Of a DNA stretch of 64,000 nt, positions 1 through 6,744 are shown one piece after another. A program made the position numbers and the translations under genes. The first letter of the stretch is position 1, and the number at the start of each line of letters is the position of its first letter. Under the pieces are notes generated by a model that did no database searches, was not told where the DNA came from, and saw only the letters and a list, made by a program, of their open reading frames with translations. This stretch comes from Beduini massiliensis (GTDB taxonomy: Bacteria > Bacillota_I > Bacilli_A > Erysipelotrichales > Coprobacillaceae): the NCBI RefSeq assembly GCF_000829905.1, contig NZ_CDPP01000005.1:372001-436000 (forward strand), given 5' to 3'.

Positions 1-1
1 T

Positions 2-1237
2 GTTTATAAAGGGATAGAATCTTTGCGTCCCGGACATTATTTTATTTTTAAAAATAATCATTTAATGATCAAACGCTATTTCAAGCTGAAATCAACGAAA
101 CACACAGATGATTATGATACAACAAAACAAAAAGTAAGAAAATTATTGATTCATTCCATTACTCAGCAGCTATTGAGTGATGTCGAGATTTCTTCAATGC
201 TTTCCGGAGGGGTCGATTCAAGTATTATCAGTGCTATCGCCGCAAGCTATCTTCCCAGCCTTGCCACGTATTCGATAACGTATGAAGATCAAAGCAAGTA
301 TTTTAAAGCTTATGATTATCAAACCAGTCAAGACGATGATTTTATTAAATTAGTCAGTGACCGCTATCATACCGTTCATTTTAATGTGATATTGACTCAG
401 AAGGAATTAGTTAAACATTTAAAAACCTCATTGATTGCCCGCGATATGCCGGGGATGGCCGATATTGACAGCAGTTTCTTTTGTTTCTCACGTCATATCG
501 GTTCCAACCACAAAGTGGTTTTATCAGGGGAATGTGCAGACGAAATATTCGGCGGATATCCTTGGTTCTATAAAGAAGAATTATATAACAAAGAAAATTT
601 CCCATGGCTCTTAGATCAGGACAAACGCATCGAACTGTTCCATGAAGACATCAAAAAACTGCCATTTAAAGAATATATCCAGCAAGCTTATGACAACACG
701 GTCGGTGAGATTGATGAGATTAACGAAGATGAAGAAGATAAACGTAAGCGACGCATGATTTATTTATGTGTGGAATGGTTTATGCAAACTCTATTGACCC
801 GAAGTGATTCACAGACAATGCAGGCCTCTATCGAATGTCGTGTTCCTTTTGCCAATGCGAAACTGATTGAATATGTCTACAACGTACCTTGGCGCTATCT
901 ATACGTTGAGGGCAAAGAAAAAGCCTTACTGCGGGATGCCTTTAAAAACGAGCTGCCTAAAGAAATCTTAGAGCGTAAGAAAAACCCCTATCCTAAAACC
1001 CACTCTCCGGTATATACCGAACTTGTCTGTCAGCTTTTAAAAGAAAGTTTGGAAGACCAAGACAGTATTCTCTATAAACTGTTTGACAAAGACAAATTAA
1101 ATGATTTAATTGAAACAAAAGGGGCTTCTTTTTCTTACCCATGGTTTGGTCAATTAATGATGGGACCACAGCTCATCGCCTATCTTTATCAGATTCATTT
1201 ATGGGGAAAAATCTATCATATTGAATTAGAATTATAA
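2..1237 (+). CDS. asnB: Asparagine synthase (glutamine-hydrolysing), C-terminal part, cut by window edge
   Basis: This is the synthetase half of a class B asparagine synthetase, which converts aspartate to asparagine using ATP and ammonia from glutamine. The frame is open to the left edge and reads VYKGIESLRPGHYF before the first possible in-window start (a TTG at 23), matching the linker after the glutaminase domain, so the N-terminal amidotransferase domain lies outside the window. The PPi-loop SGGVDSS sits near residue 70 and a GECADEIFGGYPWF block follows. The conserved ECRVPFAN block near residue 280 completes the family signature. About 411 residues are visible. A U-tailed hairpin follows the stop. 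The family is clear; the N-terminal domain and operon context cannot be judged. Confidence 0.93.
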   Translation, partial: VYKGIESLRPGHYFIFKNNHLMIKRYFKLKSTKHTDDYDTTKQKVRKLLIHSITQQLLSDVEISSMLSGGVDSSIISAIAASYLPSLATYSITYEDQSKYFKAYDYQTSQDDDFIKLVSDRYHTVHFNVILTQKELVKHLKTSLIARDMPGMADIDSSFFCFSRHIGSNHKVVLSGECADEIFGGYPWFYKEELYNKENFPWLLDQDKRIELFHEDIKKLPFKEYIQQAYDNTVGEIDEINEDEEDKRKRRMIYLCVEWFMQTLLTRSDSQTMQASIECRVPFANAKLIEYVYNVPWRYLYVEGKEKALLRDAFKNELPKEILERKKNPYPKTHSPVYTELVCQLLKESLEDQDSILYKLFDKDKLNDLIETKGASFSYPWFGQLMMGPQLIAYLYQIHLWGKIYHIELEL

Positions 1238-1245
1238 ACAAAAGC

Positions 1246-1275
1246 AGATGGCTTATACACTAAGTCATCTTATTT
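1246..1275 (+). terminator. Rho-independent terminator after asnB
   Basis: A 10-bp stem (AGATGGCTTA with TAAGTCATCT, one G-U pair) and 5-nt loop is followed by a T-rich tail. It separates asnB from the TetR operon. Confidence 0.7.
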
Positions 1276-1284
1276 TATCGCTAT

Positions 1285-1332
1285 CTTTACGCTGTAAAGA
1301 TTACGTGTTATAATCTTATCAGCGATAAGATT
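1285..1332 (+). promoter_or_regulatory. Promoter and paired palindromes upstream of the TetR operon (likely autoregulatory operators)
   Basis: A -10 TATAAT at 1309-1314 lies 17 bp from a -35-like TTTACG at 1286-1291. Two perfect dyads flank and overlap it. CTTTAC-GCT-GTAAAG at 1285-1299 covers the -35. AATCTTATC-AGC-GATAAGATT at 1312-1332 covers the -10 and start region and ends just before the ribosome site. Both have 3-bp spacers (GCT and AGC, which are complements). This placement is typical of TetR self-repression. Binding by the adjacent TetR protein is inferred. Confidence 0.7.
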
Positions 1333-1343
1333 GGAGGAAACCT

Positions 1344-1958
1344 ATGGAAAACAAACCCTATCACCATGGTGATTTACGTCGCCTGTTGATTGAAACAGGA
1401 CTGGAAATCATCAGCAAGGAAGGTGAAGAAAAGCTATCTTTACGAAAAGCAGCTGCACAATGTCATGTCAGTAATGCCGCTCCTTATGCTCATTTTGGTA
1501 ATAAAGACGAATTTATCGGTGCCATTCAACAGCATGTTATGGAAAGATTTAAACAGACGTTAGAAGAAACAGCTCGGCAGTATCAAAATTCACCGGAATT
1601 ATTGCTGAAACTGGGATATGCTTATGTTCTATTTTTTTACCAACATCCTTTCTATTATGATTTCTTATTTTCCAGAAAGAACATCAAAATATCTTTATCT
1701 TTAGAAACGATGAATAAAAACGAGAATCCGCCCCTCGAGATATTAAAGAAAGCAGCGGTCCAAACATTCAAAAAAACCGGTATGTCAGATGAAAGCATTC
1801 AAGATACATTGATTGCCATGTGGGCATTAGTTCACGGACTATCGGCAATGATGACCATGCCAAACGTCGAATTTGACTATGATTTAGAATCGAAGATTGA
1901 AGCGATTATGAAAGCCATTGCTCTCTCATCCGCGGTATTAAAGAAGGATCCATCATGA
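1344..1958 (+). CDS. TetR/AcrR family transcriptional regulator
   Basis: This 204-aa protein is a one-component repressor. Its N-terminal helix-turn-helix spans about residues 10-55, with the motif LSLRKAAAQCHVSNAAPYAH followed by FGNKDEF, the classic TetR recognition helix and its following turn. The remainder is a helical ligand-binding and dimerisation domain that most resembles the WHG-type TetR C-terminus. The start is an ATG behind GGAGG. The stop overlaps the next gene by ATGA, so it is the first gene of a three-gene operon with two flavodoxin-fold proteins. Two perfect palindromes in its own promoter suggest autoregulation. The ligand is unknown; quinone or electrophile stress would fit the neighbours but is only inference. 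Confidence 0.9.
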   Translation: MENKPYHHGDLRRLLIETGLEIISKEGEEKLSLRKAAAQCHVSNAAPYAHFGNKDEFIGAIQQHVMERFKQTLEETARQYQNSPELLLKLGYAYVLFFYQHPFYYDFLFSRKNIKISLSLETMNKNENPPLEILKKAAVQTFKKTGMSDESIQDTLIAMWALVHGLSAMMTMPNVEFDYDLESKIEAIMKAIALSSAVLKKDPS

Positions 1959-2464
1959 ATGTCATCATACACGATCTTGAAACTGAACAGTTTCAAATGC
2001 TGTTCCCCCATCTAAATCAAGATACCCAGATCATCTATGATAATGGTAAAATCAAACATTGCATCGGTTGTTTTGGCTGTTGGATCAAAACTCCGGGGAC
2101 GTGTGTAATAAAAGATGGTTACGAGCATATCGGAGCTATTTTAGCCAAAGCGAATGATGTCACTATTATCAGTCAGTGTCTTTATGGCGGCTATAGCCCT
2201 TTCATCAAAAATATCTTTGACCGCAGTATTTCTTACGTACTCCCCTTTTTTAAAACGGTGAAAGGTGAAACCCATCATCAGCCACGTTACCCCAATCAAT
2301 ATCGATTATTTGTCTATTTTTACGGGGACAACATCCTCTCTCAGGAAAAGTTAACAGCTCAAAAACTGGTTGAAGCCAACAGCAATAATTTCAATGTTTC
2401 TCAATACACCGTATCATTTTATAATTCAATAAATGATTTGTCGAAAGAGGTGACGCTATCATGA
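1955..2464 (+). CDS. Flavodoxin-fold NAD(P)H-dependent FMN reductase-like protein with a Cys cluster
   Basis: This 169-aa protein looks like a short member of the FMN-reductase and iron-sulfur flavoprotein superfamily. Residues 35-55 carry IKHCIGCFGCWIKTPGTC, a CxxCxxC plus later Cys arrangement typical of that subgroup. SQCLYGGYSPFIKNIFDR near residue 70 corresponds to the flavin-contacting loop. The usual N-terminal phosphate-binding glycine loop is poorly conserved (IIHDLE), so flavin binding may be weak or shared with a partner. It overlaps both neighbours by 4 nt, implying translational coupling with the TetR gene and the next flavodoxin-like protein. The exact substrate cannot be read from sequence. 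Confidence 0.7.
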   Translation: MNVIIHDLETEQFQMLFPHLNQDTQIIYDNGKIKHCIGCFGCWIKTPGTCVIKDGYEHIGAILAKANDVTIISQCLYGGYSPFIKNIFDRSISYVLPFFKTVKGETHHQPRYPNQYRLFVYFYGDNILSQEKLTAQKLVEANSNNFNVSQYTVSFYNSINDLSKEVTLS

Positions 2465-3105
2465 AAATCAGTATCATCAACGGCAGTCCCAAATCAGGCA
2501 AAAGCACTTCTGCACTCTTGATCGATTATCTGATCCCTATGCTTTTGGGAAATGAAATCCATATCCATCATCTAAATATGGAAACAGGGGATCATTGTCA
2601 GCTTTCTGCAATGACAGACAGTGATGTTCTTCTATTCGTTTTTCCTTTATATGTGGATGCACTTCCTTCCCATTTGTTAAGACTGCTGATGGCATTAGAA
2701 AAACAAAATTTTCAAAAGAAGAAACCCATCGTTTATTGTATTGTTAATAACGGTTTTTATGAGGGAAAACAGAATGACTTAGCCATCGAACAAATAAAAA
2801 TCTGGTGTCATCGAACGCATTTAACTTGGGGACAGGCAATAGGGATAGGAGCCGGTGAAATGCTTCCTTATATAGCTTCTGTTCCTTTAGGACATGGACC
2901 TAATAAAAATCTCGGACATGCCCTCACCCTCCTGACACAAAATATTAAAGCTGGAAAAGGCGGAGAAGATCTTTTCATTTCTCCTCATTATCCTAAATGG
3001 CTTTGGAAGATGAATGCCTCTATGTTTTTCTGGTATCCTCGTGCCAAAGCAAATGGTTTAAAAAGAAAAGCACTGTATCAGCAAGCAGATTATACGACTT
3101 TATAA
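2461..3105 (+). CDS. Flavodoxin-fold NAD(P)H-dependent oxidoreductase-like protein
   Basis: This 214-aa protein begins with ISIINGSPKSGKSTS, the phosphate loop of flavodoxin-like NAD(P)H:FMN oxidoreductases. FPLYVDALPSHLLRLL near residue 62 is the FMN-isoalloxazine loop. A Trp-, Tyr- and Lys-rich tail with no cofactor motif follows. It is the last gene of the TetR operon, overlapping the previous gene by ATGA. The two consecutive short flavodoxin-fold proteins may work as a pair, because the upstream one has the Cys cluster and this one the better flavin loop. A strong hairpin terminator follows. Quinone or nitro-compound reduction is a reasonable guess but not shown. Confidence 0.72.
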   Translation: MKISIINGSPKSGKSTSALLIDYLIPMLLGNEIHIHHLNMETGDHCQLSAMTDSDVLLFVFPLYVDALPSHLLRLLMALEKQNFQKKKPIVYCIVNNGFYEGKQNDLAIEQIKIWCHRTHLTWGQAIGIGAGEMLPYIASVPLGHGPNKNLGHALTLLTQNIKAGKGGEDLFISPHYPKWLWKMNASMFFWYPRAKANGLKRKALYQQADYTTL

Positions 3106-3120
3106 TACAAAAGATACTTA

Positions 3121-3150
3121 AAAAGATAGATCATCTGAGCTATCTTTTTT
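3121..3150 (+). terminator. Rho-independent terminator after the TetR operon
   Basis: AAAAGATAG and CTATCTTTT form a 9-bp stem with a 10-nt loop and T-run, starting 16 bp after the stop of the last operon gene. Confidence 0.8.
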
Positions 3151-3188
3151 CATTATGTTTAATCCATGCTTCTTTTCAAAATAAACAC

Positions 3189-3219
3189 TTGACTCTCCCC
3201 TAAAAGGAGACTTTATGAT
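3189..3219 (+). promoter_or_regulatory. MerR-type promoter: 19-bp spacer containing a dyad operator
   Basis: TTGACT (3189-3194) and TATGAT (3214-3219) are separated by 19 bp, the over-long spacing that MerR-family activators correct by twisting DNA. The spacer holds a dyad, ACTCTCC-CCTAAAA-GGAGACT (3192-3212, 6 of 7 arm positions pairing). The operon it drives ends with a MerR-type gene, so the regulator probably acts here and autoregulates. Confidence 0.8.
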
Positions 3220-3246
3220 GATATCACAAACGAAAGGAGAATCATC

Positions 3247-3966
3247 ATGATCATGACAAAAGTAAATGAAATCACCAAGAAATATGGGAATAAAACCGTA
3301 TTGGACCACGTATCTTTCAGTGTCAAAAAAGGGGAATGTCTTGGTATTTTAGGACATAATGGTGCCGGTAAAACAACACTGATTGAAACGATGCTGGGAC
3401 TTAAGAAAGCAGATGAGGGTCAAGTGATTATTTTTGATCACAACATGGCGAAAAGAAAACAACAATTATTTGAAAAAGTCGGCGTACAGCTGCAGCATTC
3501 TGCCTATCAGGCGAAAATCAAAGTGCATGAGCTTTGCCAGGAACGGGCCGTCCTTTACCAAACCGACATCGACGAAGATCGGTTATTAACTGACTTTGGT
3601 CTTTTGGATAAGAAAAATCAAATGGTTGAAAGCCTATCCGGCGGAGAAAAACAGAAGCTTTCGATTTTGCTTGCCATCATGCATGAACCGGAACTTATTT
3701 TCTTAGATGAATTAACAACCGGATTGGATGTAGTAGCAAGAAGAGAAATTTGGAAATACTTATTACAGTTAAAAAAGAATAACAAGAGTTTGATTCTTAC
3801 ATCTCACTATATGGATGAAGTGGAAACATTGTGTGACCGTATTCTTTTATTGAAAGATGGAAAAGAACTGATTAGTGGGACTGTTCAAGAAGTCATTGAA
3901 AACAGTCCTTATGATAATTTGGAAAAAGCATTTTTATGGTATATGGGTGAGGAGGTTTTACTATGA
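3247..3966 (+). CDS. ABC transporter ATP-binding protein (drug/antibiotic exporter type)
   Basis: This 239-aa cytoplasmic ATPase energises the permease encoded next. Walker A is LGHNGAGKTT near residue 37, the signature is LSGGEKQKL near residue 131, and Walker B with catalytic region is LIFLDELTTGLD near residue 152. The switch His lies in LTSHYMDEVE. The ATG at 3247 lies 7 nt behind AGGAG; a second ATG six bases later is also possible. It overlaps the permease by ATGA. The gene sits directly downstream of a MerR-type promoter, and a MerR regulator closes the operon, so the exporter is probably induced by its own substrate. Confidence 0.93.
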   Translation: MIMTKVNEITKKYGNKTVLDHVSFSVKKGECLGILGHNGAGKTTLIETMLGLKKADEGQVIIFDHNMAKRKQQLFEKVGVQLQHSAYQAKIKVHELCQERAVLYQTDIDEDRLLTDFGLLDKKNQMVESLSGGEKQKLSILLAIMHEPELIFLDELTTGLDVVARREIWKYLLQLKKNNKSLILTSHYMDEVETLCDRILLLKDGKELISGTVQEVIENSPYDNLEKAFLWYMGEEVLL

Positions 3967-4700
3967 AAAAATATTTAACTTATTTAAAAATAGAGGCAAT
4001 TTTAGCTCTTCGCAGTATTGATTTGGTTTTTTTCGGGGTCATCATGCCAATCGGAATTGCCGTTTTAATTGCCGCTATTGGTGGGAATAAGATGACTGCT
4101 GAGGGCTATACTTATCTTCAGGGAACATTCGGATCCTTGATTACAGTCGGAATCTGTGCCACTGCTCTAATGGGAATCCCACTGTGTCTATCCGACTATC
4201 GTGATAAGAAAATTCTAAAGCACTTTTTTGTAACGCCTGTACGTCCGAGTATGATATTATTAGTACAAGCTGTGATTAACGCCTTGATTTCCATTTTCTC
4301 TGCAAGTGCCATCTATATCATTCTTAAACTAGGTTGGGGCTATGACATTAGCGGAAGTGTCGGCATGTTGATTTTGTCTTTTATGGTGACAATGTTCGCA
4401 CTTTATGGTTTGGGGATGCTGATTGCCAGTGTATGCCGTACAACTAAATCCGTTAACTTAGCATGTACGCTCTTTTATTTTCCAATGTTATTTTTGTCTG
4501 GTGCTACGGTTCCTTTTGAAATGTTTCCAAAGTGGCTGCAATCGATTGCTAACGTTTTACCGTTGACCCAAGGTATTAAACTGATCAAAGGTTATTCCTT
4601 ATCACCAAACCCTAAAAATATAGTGATGCCATTTATTATTTTACTTTCTATCGCGCTCATCAGCATTATTTTATCGATCAAAACATTCAAATGGGAATAG
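3963..4700 (+). CDS. ABC-2 type transporter permease
   Basis: This 245-aa integral membrane protein has about six hydrophobic segments (roughly residues 21-40, 56-75, 98-120, 135-158, 165-185 and 220-240). It contains the ABC-2 signature region LFYFPMLFLSGATVPFEMFP with the periplasmic-side helix, followed by WLQSIANVLPLTQGIKLIKG. This is the DrrB/NodJ-like exporter fold. Together with the preceding ATPase it should form a simple two-gene efflux pump. It overlaps the ATPase gene by 4 nt and is followed 12 nt later by the MerR gene. The substrate is unknown; the regulator has a GyrI-like drug-binding domain, which points to small amphipathic or cationic compounds. Confidence 0.9.
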   Translation: MKKYLTYLKIEAILALRSIDLVFFGVIMPIGIAVLIAAIGGNKMTAEGYTYLQGTFGSLITVGICATALMGIPLCLSDYRDKKILKHFFVTPVRPSMILLVQAVINALISIFSASAIYIILKLGWGYDISGSVGMLILSFMVTMFALYGLGMLIASVCRTTKSVNLACTLFYFPMLFLSGATVPFEMFPKWLQSIANVLPLTQGIKLIKGYSLSPNPKNIVMPFIILLSIALISIILSIKTFKWE

Positions 4701-4712
4701 GAGGACAAAGTG

Positions 4713-5540
4713 ATGTATCGTATTGGAGAATTCTCTAAGATGAGTAAGGTCTCGATTAAAACCTTACGCTATTATGATGAAATGGATTTATTAAAACCGG
4801 AATATATTGATCCTGAAAGCAGCTACCGCTTTTATACGACTCAGCAGCTTATTGAGATTCACAGCCTTCAAGCCTATCGTCAGATCGGACTGTCCATCAA
4901 TGAAATAAAACTAATTTTATTAGGGCAAAATGAAGAAAATATTTTAGAAAAGCATAAGTTGGAGATGCAAAAAGAAAAAGAACGGCTGTCAGAAAAGATT
5001 GCTCGTATCGATTTTCTGTGTTCACAGCAGCTTGATGAACATCTTCTGCAATACAAAGCAATCATTAAAGAAATTCCAGAATTAATCGTCTATTCTAAAA
5101 AGATGCATTTAAACAGTTATCAGGATTACTTTCAAGTGATTCCGCCATTAGGTGCCGAAGTGACCCGTTTAAATCCGGATATCCAATGTACATTCCCGCC
5201 ATATTGTTTCATTAGCTATTTAGATGGTGAATACAAAGAGTATGATCGTTACGTAGAATTTTGTGAAGCCGTAGATCGTTTTGGCATTGCTCCAAAAGGA
5301 GTTGTCTTTAAAAAGCTGCCGCCAATGAGTGTCGTTTCTGTTTTACATCGAGGCAGTTACAAAGATATTGGCCTTGCTTATGCCTATGGTGCACAGTGGA
5401 TCGATAAGAACGGTTATCTTTTAGCCGGAAATCCCCGTGAGAATGTGATTGATGGCATTTGGAATAAGGAACATGAAGACGATTGGCTGACAGAAGTACA
5501 AATCCCTGTTATAAAAGAAAAAAACAGTAAGAGCGAATAG
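4713..5540 (+). CDS. MerR family regulator with GyrI-like effector domain
   Basis: This 275-aa protein has an N-terminal MerR winged helix (YRIGEFSKMSKVSIKTLRYY, residues 2-21, then the wing YRFYTTQQL). A coiled-coil dimerisation helix follows at about residues 75-105, then a C-terminal GyrI-like/AraC effector domain from about residue 120 to the end, the architecture of BmrR and BltR multidrug sensors. I chose the ATG at 4713, 8 nt behind AGGAGG, over a GTG one codon upstream. The operon order is ATPase, permease, regulator. A 19-bp-spacer promoter with internal dyad upstream of the operon is the probable target. Ligand specificity cannot be read from the sequence. Confidence 0.92.
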   Translation: MYRIGEFSKMSKVSIKTLRYYDEMDLLKPEYIDPESSYRFYTTQQLIEIHSLQAYRQIGLSINEIKLILLGQNEENILEKHKLEMQKEKERLSEKIARIDFLCSQQLDEHLLQYKAIIKEIPELIVYSKKMHLNSYQDYFQVIPPLGAEVTRLNPDIQCTFPPYCFISYLDGEYKEYDRYVEFCEAVDRFGIAPKGVVFKKLPPMSVVSVLHRGSYKDIGLAYAYGAQWIDKNGYLLAGNPRENVIDGIWNKEHEDDWLTEVQIPVIKEKNSKSE

Positions 5541-5554
5541 CATCTTACTGTTTT
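5521..5554. terminator. Bidirectional terminator between the MerR operon and the MBL hydrolase gene
   Basis: AAAACAGTAAGA and TCTTACTGTTTT form a perfect 12-bp stem around a 10-nt loop. The stop codon of the MerR gene lies in the loop region, and the stem reaches the end of the convergent gene. Confidence 0.82.
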
Positions 5555-6164
5555 ATTTTAAATAAGGATTCTGCTGCTGTTCATTTTTAATACTTGTTTC
5601 TTCACCATGTCCCGGAAAGACTCTGGCATCTTCCTGAAACGCTTTTAGCTTCTTCATTGATAAAACAGTGTCATGATGACTGGATAACGGAAAATCAAAC
5701 CGCCCAATAGAGCCGTTAAATAAAACATCTCCACTAAAAATAATCTTCTGATCGATAAACTCAATCATACTTGATCCCGGAGTATGTCCCGGCAAGTGAT
5801 GCCATTTCACTTTAAATGACCCGATTTGCATCGTTTCCTCACTTTCCCAAACCGGAGACCGAATTATCAAAGGATTTCCCATCATTGTTGACAGATTATA
5901 TTTAGGCTCTTTTAAATACACATGATCTTCATGATGCAGATAAATCGGACAAGAATACGCCTGATATAAGGCATCTGCAGCCCCGATATGATCGCAATGT
6001 CCATGCGTCAATAAAATTGCCAGAACCTCCAACTCATTTTCATTAATAAAATTTTTGATTTTTTTTGCTTGATCTCCCGGATCAATAATGATCGATTGAT
6101 TATTTTCATACACTACATAACAATTCGTTTGAAACGGACTGACCACTAGTCTTTTTATTTTCAT
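5553..6164 (-). CDS. MBL-fold metallo-hydrolase (glyoxalase II-like)
   Basis: This 203-aa metallo-beta-lactamase-fold hydrolase carries the diagnostic LTHGHCDHIG (HxHxDH, with Cys as spacer) near residue 54. A metal-binding His is in HHLPGHTPGS near residue 125, the bridging Asp in FSGDVLF near residue 145, and the last His in FPGHGEET near residue 184. The size and layout match the short glyoxalase-II-like hydrolases of Firmicutes (YqgX group), which act on thioesters such as S-lactoylglutathione analogues, although the true substrate in thiol-different bacteria is uncertain. It is a single gene, convergent with the MerR operon, with a GAGGG ribosome site before the ATG. A methylglyoxal synthase gene elsewhere in the window gives a loose metabolic link only. 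Confidence 0.88.
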   Translation of the reverse strand: MKIKRLVVSPFQTNCYVVYENNQSIIIDPGDQAKKIKNFINENELEVLAILLTHGHCDHIGAADALYQAYSCPIYLHHEDHVYLKEPKYNLSTMMGNPLIIRSPVWESEETMQIGSFKVKWHHLPGHTPGSSMIEFIDQKIIFSGDVLFNGSIGRFDFPLSSHHDTVLSMKKLKAFQEDARVFPGHGEETSIKNEQQQNPYLK

Positions 6165-6216
6165 CTCATCCCTCTTTTCTTTCTTAGCTTATTATAGCAT
6201 ATCTTCATTCTTTATA

Positions 6217-6415
6217 TCATTTATAAATGATATAAAGAAAAGCGAGGGCATTGCTGATATGGATCACATACATTAAACCAATCATGTACCTCCGCTTTTA
6301 TCAACATGGACCAACGATAAAACAATTCCAATTACAATATTAAAAAGAATGTAAGCTATAAAAAAGTGCCTTAATTTTTTTGCCTATCCCCTACTTTTTG
6401 AATCCTTCCTAACAT
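6217..6415 (-). pseudogene. Frameshifted remnant of a small membrane protein, probably a CPBP (CAAX-type) protease C-terminus
   Basis: Reading the minus strand in three joined frames gives a coherent membrane-protein tail. It starts MLGRIQKVGDRQ (ATG at 6415). A slip in the poly-A run leads to KKLRHFFIAYILFNIVIGI followed by VLSLVHVDKSGG. A further frameshift near 6285 leads to MIGLMYVIHISNALAFLYII and a stop at 6217-6219. The FNIVIGIVL stretch followed by an IHISN box recalls the last two motifs of CPBP-family intramembrane proteases (a hydrophobic helix, then HxxN). At least two frameshifts and loss of the N-terminal half mean it is not functional. The family assignment is tentative; that it is a decayed gene is more secure. 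Confidence 0.5.
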
Positions 6416-6446
6416 TGATTGTCTCCTTAAACCATAGGATCTATAA

Positions 6447-6471
6447 AAGAAAAAGAGTGCCAATGACACTC
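6447..6471 (-). terminator. Rho-independent terminator of rpmG
   Basis: On the minus strand GAGTG-TCATTGG-CACTC is followed by a run of T. It lies just downstream of the rpmG stop. Confidence 0.75.
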
Positions 6472-6486
6472 TCTATATTCTTTAAA

Positions 6487-6636
6487 CTATTTTTTCTCTT
6501 TATGAGTCGTTTTTTTATTACATCTTGAACAGTATTTTTTAACTTCCATACGATCCGGGTGATTTCTTTTGTTTTTTGTACCGATATAGTTTTCTTCTCC
6601 ACATTCTGTACATTTATAAATAATGTTATCTCTCAT
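6487..6636 (-). CDS. rpmG: 50S ribosomal protein L33
   Basis: This 49-aa protein is bacterial ribosomal protein L33. It reads [20 protein letters not shown], then [16 protein letters not shown] and [13 protein letters not shown]. Two CxxC pairs (CTEC and CSRC) make it the zinc-binding C+ form. The central [15 protein letters not shown] block is highly characteristic. The ATG follows GGAGGTGTGAGA, and a terminator lies 15 bp after the stop, so it is a monocistronic gene between a decayed membrane-protein gene and a penicillin-binding protein. C+ L33 paralogues are often part of zinc-responsive regulation, but no Zur-type box is evident here. Confidence 0.96.
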   Translation of the reverse strand: MRDNIIYKCTECGEENYIGTKNKRNHPDRMEVKKYCSRCNKKTTHKEKK

Positions 6637-6744
6637 TCTCACACCTCCATACCCAAACTAATTTCGTATTACATAATAACACAATTATTTGTGAATTACC
6701 ATACTTTTTTTAACAAACCATCATTTTAATCAGGAATTAAAACC

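Noticed and set aside
3118-3309. Antisense open frames over and near real genes, for example this 63-codon minus-strand frame, and similar ones over the PBP and FAD oxidoreductase genes
   Set aside because: They lie opposite well-supported genes, lack ribosome sites and show no recognisable motifs.
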